This document shows positions 10,340-22,810 of a stretch of 64,000 bases of DNA, piece after piece. The DNA comes from Zychaea mexicana (Eukaryota; Mucoromycota; Mucoromycetes; Mucorales; Lichtheimiaceae). The stretch covers positions 310,001 to 374,000 of the forward strand of contig NW_026516687.1 of the NCBI RefSeq assembly GCF_025766255.1. The letters are read 5' to 3'. A program made the position numbers and the translations under genes. Below the pieces are notes generated by a model, which was not told the DNA's origin, did not search any database, and saw nothing but the letters and a program-made list of their open reading frames with translations. Within the stretch, counting starts at the first letter, position 1, and every line of letters begins with the position of its first letter.

Positions 10340-12300
10340 TTCTTATACGTATTTATTGCGGTTAGCACACACACACACACACACATTTTCATCCGATTAA
10401 TCACTAACGCATCTAAACACACTATCTCGCAACGTACTCATCCAACCTTACAAATCTCTTTTATATTAGCATTTTCAAAAAGATATATGACCTGCAATTT
10501 TACTTGTTTCGACAATGTTTCTCCTCCAACTTCCCGCATTTCTTTTTTTTCTTTTATCACCTTCTAGCGTTGAACTTTGTTCCTCCCTTCCTTTTTTTGC
10601 ATTTTTAATATCCTTATTTGGCTGTACATAGAAATACTATTAATCTTTTCTTTTTCACATGAAAGTGCAAACCCTACCTATTGTTGTCAAATTTCCCATA
10701 TCCACCGCGGATATGGTAATCACAGCTAATTGGCTACTAAGGCGTGTGTAAAAGACTGCAGAGATTTTCAGATGACATTGTCTCTTCGCTAGCTTGTACA
10801 AGATAAACATACGTTGCAGATCGCCTGTCTTGTGCTAATCTTTTTGAAAGGACACTGCATAGATACAACCAAAAGCAATGTCGCACACATTTTGAATAGA
10901 GTGTTGTACATGGCGTTAAAGCGTGGTGCCGAACAGAACTTGTTGTAAATGTATAGAACATAGTCAGTGTCTTGTAATTTCACTCATTTAGCCCATCTGA
11001 AAAACGATGTGTATCTGAAGGGTCGCTATACTCTCCTTCAGTCTCAGTCGTGAGCAACAAGACAACGTTTTTATATCATCTACTTAATAATGGTCATACC
11101 CAGAAATATGCCAACATTAATGTTTGATATATGGGTGTATTAAATGATCTATAGACACCGACTGGTTTAAAAGGAATACAATGGCTGTAGACATTTTTTT
11201 GCATTTTCAGGGAAGAGTTTTTATAGACGTCAATACATGTACGATAGTTGAGAATGCTTAGAACTAATGAGGCATGAGGAGTTTCTGTATCTAACTTTGA
11301 CAATAGCGGTGGCAGATGAATTCCCTTATACCCTCAAGTGTATGGACATTTCATTATTCGGACGCATCTTCTTGTCACACGTATTTTGCAGTCGTCCGTA
11401 GCAATGACGCGTCATTATATTGATTCCACAATCCTATATCATGACGTAAATCATAATCGTCTGATCGCACTGATCCTGCCTGCATAATCATCATAATATA
11501 TATCTGATAAAGTCCAGACCATTCAGACAATTCACACGTTATAGTAGCAGCCAAAGACATTTCATGTAGAATGGCGAGACCTCACGTTGTTGTCTCCTTT
11601 AATAATGTTGATCCTTTGATATCATATTAGAGGAGAGTTTGGCATGATCCAACAAGCGACTATGAGCAAATGTAGTAACAGTGATGGTGTAGTATGACAA
11701 AATGTTGACCTTCAGCCGATTATGACATTTCGATTCCTGCTGTCCTGTTATCCTTTCTAAGCTTTCCCAACTGCTGAACCAGCGGGTTAAGTTGAGAAAT
11801 TCTTGGCAGCAACATCTACAATTTAGACCCTTTCTTTTGTATCACTTCAACTACGATACGATAGCAGATAGTCGGTTGACACACCTAAAGCAAAGTAAAC
11901 TTTCAGTGAAGACAGATTTGAAATGATAAATGTAATATGCAGTGTTTGTGAATTTATTTATGACGAAAGGGATGGAAAAGAAGTTCTGTAAGTCTTTGAT
12001 GTTGGTATTATTTAATGTGATAAGGTATTTCTGTGTATAAGTTGATGTGGATATTCTGTTATTTTAAAGTTTGTAGACGACACGGATTCTAGAACCTTGT
12101 GTTGGCGAATTGAGACTGCTTGGCATACTGTCCGTTACGTTTGTGGGAGGAGGGCCCATGACTGATGTCAGGTCTTCTTGGCCATCTTCGTCGAGAACAT
12201 CAAGGCTTCTCTGTACAGTTGCTTTTGCGGATGTTGCCAAAATCTTTGGTAAATGTTTCAACTCTAAAGGTACTTTGACAGTTTTTTTGTGTGAGTGATG
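10340..12300. other. Gene-poor spacer
   Basis: Apart from a short CA run at about 10366-10384 and CT-rich 3' flanking sequence, nothing recognisable. A minus-strand open stretch at 12064-12312 (82 residues, with VPLELKHLPKILATSAKA) looks faintly protein-like, but it has no start context, partner exon or family match. Confidence 0.4.
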
Positions 12301-12306
12301 CGACAG

Positions 12307-12435
12307 GTACATGTACTTGTGATATCCAGGAAGAACAATTTCGTGCAGGGGAATAGAGCATTGCGAATATTGCTCTTCAACGAGGAATTCCTAGTAAGCG
12401 CAAGTCATCATCTTGCGTTGATTACGTCCCTACCT

Positions 12436-12468
<33 letters not shown>

Positions 12469-12619
12469 AATCTTCATAGCAAGCATATGGGACGAGACTT
12501 GACCATGTTGGCAACGACTGGTCTTGACTCTAGCTATGGTAAGCTAGACTATTTAGAGGAAGTAAAAGTCTTAACATGGTGAACCTGCGGAAAGTATATG
12601 TACTTGTGATATTCAGGAA
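12307..12619. repeat. 26-bp direct repeats flanking an rRNA fragment
   Basis: 12307-12332 and 12594-12619 are the same 26 bases with two C/T differences (core ATGTACTTGTGATAT). The right copy begins one or two bases after the end of the 18S-like segment and the left copy ends about nine bases before it. This looks like an insertion footprint, though such repeats can also come from end-joining repair. Confidence 0.75.
12342..12592 (+). pseudogene. Degenerate 3' fragment of 18S rRNA
   Basis: About 250 bp match the 3' end of eukaryotic small-subunit rRNA in order. These include the stretch reading CAACGAGGAATTCCTAGTAA, the near-universal TTGTACACACCGCCCGTCG, and the final TAGAGGAAGTAAAAGTC followed by TGAACCTGCGG. 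Between these anchors the sequence has diverged strongly, and about 13 bp before the last anchor are missing. A working rRNA gene would keep helix 44 and the rest of 18S, 5.8S and 28S, none of which is next to it. It is a relic, not part of the rDNA array. Confidence 0.88.
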
Positions 12620-14526
12620 CATTGTCGATAGACGTAGGCCTGTTATAAAAGAGCGAGTTATTAAAACCCTACATAGTGTTACCACACGTGCCATACTCGA
12701 GTAATCCCACTATTTCCTACTTTTGCAGCCACTGGTCATCGTCATCCATTCCATCCCCCAGTTTCGACATCATGGCTTTTAGGGCTTGAGGCAGTCGAAG
12801 TTCTCGTTCACGTAAACAGCTTCAAATCATATTCCTCCGTACTACGGCCCGCTTCACCACAACCCAACTTTCAACTTCTCAGCAACATATCAAGTCGGCG
12901 GCCCATCTTTCGTCGCTCCACTTTTTTCTTTGCCTTGAGGCAGACGATCTTTTGTTTTTTCGTGCACTTGATGCCGATGACGTGATTTCACCCGCTGATA
13001 TAATGTTAGGCACATCTCGGTGAGAAACAAGCAGAGACACGAGAATGTGAATAAAGGCTTACTCATAGGGTACATATGCTTACCGGACAACATATTTGCT
13101 TTGGTATCGTCGAACGCTCGGTCAACCATTGTCCAGACTCTAGCGAGTAACCGTGTGTTTCAGATCACTCTAAAGAGTTCATGTCGCCAATGTTCGAGTT
13201 CACGTATTCTAGTTGTTAGGTTAATTCAATGCATGGTTGTTATATCAAGTCAAATGAAATAAATAGAAATCATCTTACAATATGTAATAGATGTGTCTTG
13301 ACCAACTCAGATCATGGGAAACGGTTGTGTCAAAGTTTCCACCCACGGCTGCTGCATATTCATGTAATGAATAACATTGAAGGAATCAATGATGATGGAA
13401 ATGATAAATTTCTCAGGAATCCTCAAATCCTCATTTTTTCCAATGCAATGTTAGAGAACACCACCTCCAGTGTGGATATCTCACAGCGTGAGTGTTTAAG
13501 AACTAGTTTTGCGGACCATCTGTTGCTGCTGATTTTGGGCTACATACACACATCCGGATGGCATTCGTTAGCATACCTATGAATAGCAAAACTGTTCGTA
13601 GTAGATGATAATAGTATAACGAGTTTCATTCCGTACAGTTTTATGTAAATCCAGATATTCAAGAGCTTTTTGTGAAATTAGGTGGACGCGACTTTTTGCT
13701 TGAAGGTATTGATTTCCTCCGAGTTCATCCGCAGTGGACACGCTTTGTGCTTTGCAGGTTTGATCACAGGGGTCAATGATATATGAATGGCATAAACTAG
13801 TAAACAGATGATGCTCAGATTTTTAGACATAACTTTCCAAATATCATTAGGTGTTATTTTTTTTTTTACAATGACTTTTACTGTTCGTACGTTAAAGATG
13901 ATCCAAACATATGCAAATCACCTTTGACATATCTTCCACTCTTAAGCCGCCATTTTTTCGTCGGGGTCCATTGACTGGTAAATTCGAGTGAAACTGTATC
14001 AAATCTAGGCGCTTTTTGACAAATCGCTTGCATAAAATTAGATAAACTACTCGATACCGAATTACATAAAGACGTATCTTTTTTAATTGGAAACTGTCAT
14101 TACATTTAACCAGAGGTATCGTCATCGTCATGCTTGAGCACGAGTTCCACTTTTTTCATTAAATCCGTGAATTGTGCCGCTTTGTTTTCTTTCTTCTATT
14201 CATCGTGGAATAGAGTAAGAGCCGTTTACAAGTGTGCTTCGCAGCTGTTGATTTGCCACGGCGGATGTTGATGAGAATGGATTCTTGGCGCTGTTCTTTC
14301 TCAACGGACCGATTTCTTTGGTTAAGACGTTCCTGGTCATGACAGTACTTGCTGATTTTTTTTAGAGAAAACTAGCCCAAGGCCTGGCTAACTTTACAGG
14401 TCGTGTGACATGTGTGGGTCCTTTGTATTCGAATTTCAAGCTTAGCGAAAGGCCCAAGCTGGCAAAAACTTAAAAAAGGCAATACGAGATGCATATTTTC
14501 CAGACTATCTTTTTCTTTTATTCTTT
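12620..14526. other. Gene-poor spacer with coding-like scraps
   Basis: No intact gene. Two stretches look like decayed exons. At about 13665-13758 (+) the reading includes KLGGRDFLLEGIDFLRV followed by HPQWTRFVLC. At about 12730-12820 (-) the reading includes KPMMSKLGDGMDDDDQWLQK with in-frame stops nearby. Neither can be extended or named. Confidence 0.35.
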
Positions 14527-16340
14527 TCAAGTAGAGGATGTTGCAGCAATTTCAAGAGCTGTCTTGAAAGCACCGACAAGAGCACCCAACTGAATGTTCT
14601 CATTGGCACCCTCTGCCAATCGATATCTATTAGAAACAGTTTATATAATTCAGTATATTGTGCAAGTCAACAAAAAGAAAGAAAGATCAAAGTACTTGGT
14701 CTCACGTATTGCACTCTCTGCAAACGACAAACCCCAAATAGAAACACTTACTCAATCTCGGCAAGATGGTCCAACAAGAATATACGCATATCGGGCGGGA
14801 ATTCGATCGCAAGGATATAATAGTAGATTTCACTAATGATATCCTGCAACGCCAGACCAGCTTCCCGTTGCAGCTTCTCGACATCTTGTTTAATTCACAA
14901 TTTAATGGGAAAAAATAAACAGTTTAGCCCTTTTTTGTACCCAGTCTTTATCAATTGGAGTTATTTTCTCGAAAAGAAACACTTACTGGAATAGATGGTG
15001 CTGAATTCATCCGACATCATCCATGTGACAATACGCTCAATATCCTGTGGATGTGGATGCCCTGTACAGTTGTAAATGGCAGTCTCGTCTACTCTGTCAT
15101 AAGCCGCGTGACATGCTTGTAAAATGTTCAATGCGCGTCGCATATCACCGTTGCAGAGTCTCAACAGTGCTGTATTGCCATCGTCTGTGATATTTACACT
15201 ATTTTTTTGGAATATTTGATAAGTTCCAAATCCAATTTTTTAAATACACTCCATGTACCGTCAACTTTCAAGTACACCATCCTCTTTAGGCTCTTTTTTT
15301 TCTTAGTCAGATAGCATACCCTTCTGCATGAATAATGGTTTGTAATCGGTCTTGTACTTGTTCACTCTCCAAGGGTGCGAAACGGAAACGCGTACATCGT
15401 GATTGGATAGCAGGTATTATCTTGCTCACATAATTGCAAATGATACAGAACCGCACGTTCTTGGTGTACTTTTCAATCACTATATACAGTTTTTTTTTCA
15501 TTAGAATCAATGGATCCGATCCTTACCTTTTTCCTTGTGTACACACAACAGCAAAAAAAAACAACAAAAACATACACACACTCTCTCTCTCTCTTTCTAT
15601 TATAAACCATCCGTCCAATTTCATTACCTCGACGCAAAGCCGCTTGAGCTTGGTTTGTCATGGAATCGGCTTCATCCAAAATAATCAATTTGAAACCAGA
15701 GCTAAAGATGGTTCGTGTGCTTGCAAAGTTTTTGATTTGTTCTCGAACAACGTCAATACCACGATCATCGGACGCGTTCAACTACCCACAAAAAAGTAGG
15801 TTTGGTTTAGTATCTAAAATTACTTTTGAAATAGTAGTAGTATTCGGTACGGCTTTTTTTTTTTTGGTCATACCTCTAGAATCATGCTTTTGAAATTGTC
15901 ACCATACAGTTTGCGCGCAGAGGCAAGAATCGTTGAAGTCTTGCCAGTACCAGGGGGACCATAGAACAACAAGTGTGGTAATCGATTCGCGTCAATGAAT
16001 GTTTCAACTTATAAAACCCGTCATTTTGCAAGTTTTTCAGTTAGCTTGCTTGTTCTTTATTTCTTAAAGGTTCAATTATAATCTTACTTGTTGAGGTAAC
16101 GTCTTTTTGTGATACGAGATCGTCCAGTGTTTTTGGGCGATACTTTTCAACCCTAATTGATTCTAATTTAGCATCTTTGTGTGAATTCTATTATTTCGTG
16201 TGTGTGTGTGTGTGTGTTTTTTCTTAAAGGATGCTATACCATGGCAAATTATCGGGTTCGCCGTTTTGTTGTGGTGCAGCGCAAAGTTTGCCTTTTCCTT
16301 TGTCGCGCAGAGGGGCCACATCTATATCCATTGCACTCAT
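14527..16340 (-). CDS. RFC3: Replication factor C subunit 3 (RFC5 in animals)
   Basis: Eight minus-strand exons: 16340-16240, 16152-16088, 16007-15874, 15781-15628, 15479-15320, 15198-14987, 14884-14752 and 14626-14527. They join in frame to 352 residues, close to yeast Rfc3 (about 340). It is a clamp-loader AAA+ subunit that helps load PCNA on primed DNA in the nucleus. Visible motifs are LPWVEKYRPK at the N-terminus, Walker A GPPGTGKT (72-79), [19 protein letters not shown], Walker B LILDEAD-like IILDEAD (133-139), and the SRC motif QSRCTRFRF (Ser178). These blocks match the Rfc3/RFC5 branch rather than Rfc2 or Rfc4. The ATG at 16340 is preferred because it leads directly into NLPW through a good donor. 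A second Met lies at residue 4. A TG repeat fills the first intron. Confidence 0.93.
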
Positions 16341-16632
16341 GTTTTCTTTGGAGAGAATAATCGCGGGTGGTGGTGGTGTGCTGTTGGAAGAGTAAAAAAA
16401 CGCGCGCTGTTCGCGTAATTTTACGTGTAGCTAGCTCTTTCTTTTAGGGGTCCGCTTGGAAGGAGGTGGGACTCTTGTGGCAAGTGTTGCATGGTAACAT
16501 CTGCCGCAAAAGGTTTATTGCCCTAATGCGTTTCTGTAGTTTTACACAATGCATGCAGCTGACCTCTCTTCACCTGTGGCAGAACAACGCCCTTCAAGGA
16601 GACAATGGGTGATGGGCGAAAAAAGCGACACT

Positions 16633-16845
16633 TTACTTGGTAATAATCTTTGGCAAGCTCTTGTCGAAAAAGGTTAGCAAGTGAATTGGATAATGGCTCC
16701 TACCAGAACTATTATCGTGATAGAGTCGATTGGGATTTAATTCTTCAGCTGAATTTTGCGCACTGTACGTTCTCCCACAAGAATTGCATAGTGTCACTTG
16801 CACTTGTCTGCTGGGATTCTTCCTACTGTAAATGTACATGATAAG
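16633..16845 (-). pseudogene. GATA-type zinc finger fragment
   Basis: A minus-strand reading starts after a possible acceptor (TTTACAG) and gives RKNPSRQVQVTLCNSCGRTYSAQNSAEE in two pieces. It resembles the second half of a GATA finger (consensus TLCNACG followed by a basic, Tyr-containing tail). The first Cys pair and the tryptophan before the loop are not found upstream. Roughly 400 bp further upstream on the same strand (about 17220-17260) is a kinase-like VIDFGIAKKI. No complete gene model can be built, so it is probably a decayed gene or a single exon of one. Confidence 0.35.
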
Positions 16846-18478
16846 ATTTAGAGTATTTTAAAGCAACTCAGGGTCGCTTGCTAGCCTGATCATTAAATCT
16901 GCTTTGATCATGAATTCTACTACTTTCTGCTGGTGGCTATGATCCATTCTTCAGATTCATGAAAAACCGCATCTAGTCCGGTAATTCTACTTGTTGTCGC
17001 TTGATGTTAAGGCTGCTGCTCCTGTCAGACATGAATAGGTGCTGTATATATATCAGGTGAAGCGCTGCATATGATATCATAGTATGCGTATTGCCTAGAC
17101 CGCCTTCAGAACCTTCCCCACATCCCATTTCTTTCCATGTTATTCTTTCCAAGTTTAAGAATCCACTCCTCTTGAATTAGCGATTGCGTTTCTTTCAACA
17201 CTGACCATTCTCATCTTGAATCTTCTTGGCTATGCCAAAATCTATGACCTTCATCGTTGTAGCACTTGTGGTTGCTTTTAGCATCTTTTGTTATTTTGTT
17301 TGTTTGTTAACAACAACAATGCTATTTGTATATAAATAACTAGATCATTAGAACAAACAGGGTCCACCTCCTTTTTTTTCATTGTCTTGTAACACTATGG
17401 GGTCGTGTAAATAATGATGAAAATAAAGCTCGTTTTAACTTTATCTAACGCAAACAACAGTCATTCGGAAGAACTTGAACATGCATTAAGAAAAAAGGCT
17501 TTGCTGACAATAGCATCAAGTGATCTTAGAGGACGTTTCGCTTCTTGCTCGGTCAAAATATCCAATTACGGACATCCCCTGATGATGATGCCTCTCCATA
17601 CTACACACTTCAAGTGCATCTATCACAGTAGTAGTAGTAGGTTCTTGATATGGGCTCATTTCGATTCGGTTTAAGCAGAGTAAAATATATTGTAATATGT
17701 CCATCTATGGCTCATGCTACAACACGAGACAGATGTCATTTTTAAAACACTTTTATCGAAAACATCGCACCACAACACCCAACAATGTTTCAAAACGTCA
17801 TAAACACCGCTTCTTCTTTCTCACTCTCTCTCTCTCAATAATACGCGTCGTTGACAACAGCAGCAATTTTTCTCCATGGGCACACCGGCTAAGAATACTG
17901 TCGCATAAATCAAAAAGCATTTCAATCTGGAAACTATGTGAGCAGGGCACGTCTCTTTGAATTTTACTAAATTTGGTGAATTGATGATCTTGCACAGCCT
18001 CCTCCCCCCCCCCAAAAAAAAAAGATTTTCTTTATGCATAAAGCACGTCTGTGTGTGTGTGTGTAGAATAGCAAGCATTCCTACTATGCAAACAAGTGTA
18101 GAATGAGAGTCAGGTTTCAAGGATAATGCCATTAGAAGAATCCAAGTGCATGCAAATCACATGCTCCAAAACCTAAGCTAGATAATATAAACAGGTGCTT
18201 AGTTGACATCATAACATGGGGTCCGTCAAGAGGGCAGGCTTCTTTTTTTTTTGTTTTTTGCTGTAATGTACAGAGTTTTAGATGTTGATGATTATTATTA
18301 TTATTATTATTATCTTTTCTTCGCTAGGAATAATGACATATTAGCTGCATAAACAAAGGAACAAAGGGGTGTGTTTGATGATATAGATTGAGTTGTGCTA
18401 TGTAGAATGTGTGTTTGTGTGATAGAAAGAGAGAGAGAGAGCTCCGAGTATGTGTCAGGATACAAAGTTGTGTATATA

Positions 18479-18523
<45 letters not shown>

Positions 18524-18724
18524 AAGGAAGATGTTGAACGATGGAGGTTTGTTTTCTTTCTCTCTCTCACACTCCTCCCAAAGAGAAGTGTGCATTTTTT
18601 TTAATGATAATGTGTGAGTTGTACAGATGGATGAAGAAGGTAAGTAAAGGGTATATGGATGGAAGTTGTTTGAATACTAAGGAGCGAAGATTGTTGTTGT
18701 TGCTGTGTTGAAGGAGTCGCAGGT
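16846..18724. other. Spacer with gene fragments and simple repeats
   Basis: No complete gene. It contains the kinase-like fragment at about 17215-17265 (-) and an open minus-strand stretch at 17798-17995 (motif HGEKLLLLSTTR) that might be a relic exon. It also holds an ATT run near 18290-18312 and a GA array at about 18481-18515. Confidence 0.4.
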
Positions 18725-19369
18725 TTACGCTGATCGTTTCCGCTTCCACTCGACCACCTGGCGGGCACAGTTCGTTATTGGAACACTTGCCGTGGTGTTA
18801 TTGGAATCCCGATCCTCGTCGTCTTCACCCATCATGATCTTGAACCGACCTTTCATAATCACACGAGGATTGGGAGGTTCATGATGGTGATGATGATGAT
18901 GATGACAGTGCTCTGGTTGTTGTTGTTGTTGTTGTTGTCGTCGCTGTCCTCCCTGTTGCTGCCAGAAATCGGAATCCCAGATACGTGGCTGTGCAGTAGT
19001 AGCAGTAGTAGTGCAGCTGTCGTTGGAAAGGGTGGTTGTTTCGTTACTGTACTCGAGCGGTGGAGAGGTGCAGGTGGCGTCGACGATTTTGATGCCAGTC
19101 AACTGGGCAAACTCGCGTGCGGTCAAGTCTTCACACTTGACTTGGGGCGGTGACTTGTGACGAACGTATTTCTCGGTGGCTGCAGCAAGCGTCATGGGCG
19201 ACCAGCACTTGGATCGGCTTTTCTGGAACAGCGCAAGACCTTTTCGCCAACGACTGCTGTAGCTGCTGTTTGCTGTTGTACTGCTGCTGCTGCTGCTGCT
19301 GGTTGTTGTTGTAGTGGACGTGGACGTCGAATGCTGTGCAGGAATATGGGCTAGAGTTGCCAAGGCCAT
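18725..19369 (-). CDS. Hypothetical low-complexity protein, 214 residues
   Basis: Single-exon frame, ATG at 19369. It starts with a poly-Ser/Thr segment, then a more ordered part (RWRKGLALFQKSRSKCWSP, TAREFAQLTGIKIVDATC), a WDSDFWQQQ segment and poly-Gln and poly-His tracts. The C-terminus has RVIMKGRFKIMMGEDDED and ends VVEWKRKRSA. The K-G-R-F segment followed by acidic residues and a basic end recurs in short regulatory-looking proteins of Mucorales, but no function can be assigned. A TATATAA-like element at 19459-19466 lies about 90 bp upstream of the start on the same strand, supporting a real promoter. The GA array downstream is in the presumed 3' UTR. Confidence 0.55.
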   Translation of the reverse strand: MALATLAHIPAQHSTSTSTTTTTSSSSSSSTTANSSYSSRWRKGLALFQKSRSKCWSPMTLAAATEKYVRHKSPPQVKCEDLTAREFAQLTGIKIVDATCTSPPLEYSNETTTLSNDSCTTTATTAQPRIWDSDFWQQQGGQRRQQQQQQQPEHCHHHHHHHHEPPNPRVIMKGRFKIMMGEDDEDRDSNNTTASVPITNCARQVVEWKRKRSA

Positions 19370-19458
19370 GATTGTTGTTGTTGTTGGTGGTCAGAACAAA
19401 TTGAACTTGTCAGTGTTGTGATGGTATTGGAAAATACAGTTTGTGTGTGTGTGTTGGT

Positions 19459-19466
19459 TTATATAG
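19459..19466 (-). promoter_or_regulatory. TATA-like box of the 214-residue ORF
   Basis: CTATATAA on the minus strand, about 90 bp before the ATG at 19369. The placement matches that seen for other genes in the window. Confidence 0.4.
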
Positions 19467-19697
19467 TTTTTGTTAGGGCATAAAATAAATTGGAATTATC
19501 AAAGAAAAAAAAAGTGGCGTTAAAGAAATTATGTGTGATTGTAGGCTTTAAAGATAAGAAAAGAAATAAAAGAGGAAGGGGGAGAATGGCGAGAGTTATG
19601 AAGGGAAAAAGAGAGAGAAAGGGTTTTTTTTTGAAAAACGAAGCACACAATTACATGATCGTTTATTATCCACCGGTCTCGCTAGCAGTGGCAGTAG

Positions 19698-19743
19698 CTG
19701 ACTGACTGACTGACTGACTGACTGACTGACTGGCTGACTGACT
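19698..19743. repeat. TGAC tetranucleotide array
   Basis: About eleven near-perfect copies of the tetramer (C/G)TGA, with one C-to-G interruption. It lies in the spacer upstream of the 214-residue ORF. Confidence 0.8.
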
Positions 19744-20027
19744 CTGTGTGCTGTGAGATGTGATGAGCCCGACCGGGCGGGCGCTGGAAAAGGTTTTTAC
19801 TTTTATTTCGGAGGACGCCGCGTGCCCATCTTTTGTCTCCACCCACCAACCCCCACCCAACCCCCGAAAACCCATACTCGAACCCAGCCAAGTCAGCTAC
19901 TACTACCAGCCAGTAGTTGAAAAAAGAGGGAGTGGCCTGTTTCGGTTGGACACCCCAGGGCCAATTCCACAAGGAACAGATAGGACAAGGTGAATTAAGT
20001 TCCTTCTTACTCTCACACACATATACC

Positions 20028-20061
<34 letters not shown>

Positions 20062-20640
20062 TATCGTATCAAGTGAGTTGACTCGATAGCGGGTGTGGTG
20101 TGCCTCGCCTCACTCCACCCCACTTTTATTTTATGTAGTTACAGAAATAGAGAGCAACATGTGATCGGAGCTCTCTCTCTCTCTCTCTCTCTCTTCAATT
20201 CCAAGAGAAATATTAAAGTCATCTGCGCCAGCCCAATGATCATTCAACAGGTTTATTTTTTTTTTCAAGGGCGAATTGAGGTGACACAACAACGATAATA
20301 AAAATGCTACAGTACCTATTTCTTGGGTATGTAGTATGTATAAGACGCTGATGACGATATATCCGCGTGGTGGCCTTTTTTGCATGGGAGAAGAGGTGAT
20401 AGTGCACCTTTTTGTCCGGTTAAATCCTACTACCTGACCCACTTGCCTTTGACTATGATGAGATTGCTTAGCTGTATATATATCATATACTGGAAAAAGG
20501 CTGCCAAGTATGAATGATTTGAATGGAGTTTAATGGGAGAGCGATTATTTCCCAAAACAATCAAAAATGCCTCTCGATTATCTTGCGCGCGCTGTGTGTA
20601 TGTGTGGTATGCTTTTTTCTCGGGGAACACGACCAAGCAG

Positions 20641-20672
<32 letters not shown>

Positions 20673-21143
20673 GCAGCATTAAAATAGCATGACAAAAAAA
20701 AAAAGAGCCGAGTGCCTCGACATGTGGTACTTGGAGCAGCAGCAGCAGCAGCAGTAGCAACTAGAAGCGTGTGCCTGGATTACTTTGATAACCGTGACCA
20801 TTTAAAAGTGTGTACAACAACCCACGCCTTTGGGTGTGTCACTAGCAATGGGCTATCTATCATACGCACAGAGACAAGAAGCTCTCATTCTATTGCCCAC
20901 GCGCACACTTTTCAAGGGTTATACATGGAATTGAGTGGTGGTATCACTGAAGAGAAAGAGTCCACGTTTATCTTTACTCGGGTAGAGAGAGGGTAAAACT
21001 ACTTGGAAATGACAAAAATTAAACAACATTAACAAACAAGAAAAAAAAGGTATAATAGATTACTAGAATGTAGAAAAAAGGGGGAAGCTGCTCAAAAAAA
21101 TAAAATAAAAACAAATGTAGTCTGAGGACCATGCGAACATTTT
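19744..21143. other. Spacer rich in simple repeats
   Basis: CT arrays at about 20028-20049 and 20172-20194 and a CTA array at about 20641-20671. No gene with a recognisable product is seen on either strand. Confidence 0.4.
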
Positions 21144-22770
21144 CTATGAGGATGGCTCGGATAACCTCTGTCTGGAAAGCCACCATATCCACTCGGCTGC
21201 TCGGTCTTCACGTTCTTCTTCTTCATCATCGTCATGCTCGTCTTCACCGTGGGGCTGCCAGAGCCAAGGCTGGTGGTGATGACGATGCACGTCGTTGTGT
21301 TTGACATGAACCACAGCTTCTGTGGTCGCTGCCGTCGTTGTTGCTGTAGTCGTATTGGCCACTGCAGTCGACCAACTCGGTGGCGCAGGTGTCGGATCCT
21401 TGGTGGGCGTCGTCGGGGCGCTTGTGTCGCTATCATGGTCACTTGTACCGCTTGATTCTCCAGGGTTCACTGCATCATCATCATCCTCCTCCTCTTCGTC
21501 CTTGTTGCCTTCATCACCTTCATCGTGTACTACTGCTTTGGAAACGATTCGCTCTTTCTCGGCTTCTGACACAGTTGACATGACCACAGCAGCAATAGCA
21601 GCCACTGCAGGAGACAAACTCTCCTCTTCTGAGGACACTACTGCTTCTTCATCTTCGTCATCTTCTTCACCGAGATAGCCAACATCTTCTTCTTCTTCGT
21701 CCTCGTCTTCATCATCATCATCATCATCATCGTCATCGTCCCAAACAACATCGTTTCGCTCGCTTAATAATAACTGCTGATATTCTGCTTCGGCGTATTC
21801 ACACCAGTCGCTAATCATGAAATAGCCGAGACTGTCGTCCAAAACAGCAATTTCATCTTCAACAACAGAGGAACACGATGCTGCTGCATCTGAACCATTG
21901 CCAGTTTCCATTAAATGCTGTTGTTGGCGTCGTTTATCTTGCTCTTGTTTCCGCTTGGCACGGATGGATCCCTGGTAGGACTCATGGATCTGGAAGCGAT
22001 CAAAATTGCAAAAGGTGTCAAAGAAACGTTCGGCAAGGTAGCCGTTTCGTTTCAGGTCATGGAGCCTAAATTGGCCGGGTACCTGAGGTTGGATCAGGTC
22101 GTTCCTAGATCCAAGTCCGTAGTGTCAGCTTAAAAATTTTACTAGGTGAGGTGTGTGTACCTATCTCCCCTTATTCTCCCCTTGAAAAATGCGACACAAT
22201 ACCTCCTGTCCCCACCCCCCCCTCACACATACGCACATACACCACCTACGCCCTCTTTTATTCCTGATGTCACGTACATTTGGCAGAGAATATTTTGAAA
22301 CTGAATTTGATCGTCGTCTGCCACTCCATAGAACCGTTGTCTATTACAAAGTCAAAAGAGGTGGGGGATTGTGTGTGAGAATAATGATACCAAGGACCAT
22401 GTGAAATTGTTAATGTGATAGGCTGTGATGATATCATAGATTTTTTTTACCTAGCTTCTTGCTCCTGCCAGAACTGAGCCAATTCATAACTAGATAGCAC
22501 ACCATCGCCATCGGTATCCATACATCGGAACCTACATCACCGCGCTTCACTTTTCAGTATCTCCTCCTCTTGTAAGGGACATGTATAAAAACACGGGTTG
22601 AAGAGAGGAGGGAGGGGAGTGGGGCTTCACAAGAATAAACATTACCAGTATTCGATCGCCATCGGAGTGCTCTTGTCAACCTCTGACAATAGAAACCCTG
22701 CATGCATAAAAAAACATGAGTACGCAATGTGTATAGCAAGAGAGAAAGAAAAACACATATCTTAAAGAGG

Positions 22771-22810
<40 letters not shown>

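Noticed and set aside
12342..12592. Functional 18S rRNA gene
   Set aside because: Only the last ~250 bases are present, the middle is strongly diverged, and about 13 bp before the final anchor are missing.
21322..21678. 118-residue plus-strand frame
   Set aside because: Complement of the Asp/Glu-rich tail of the PP2A gene; no splice or start support.
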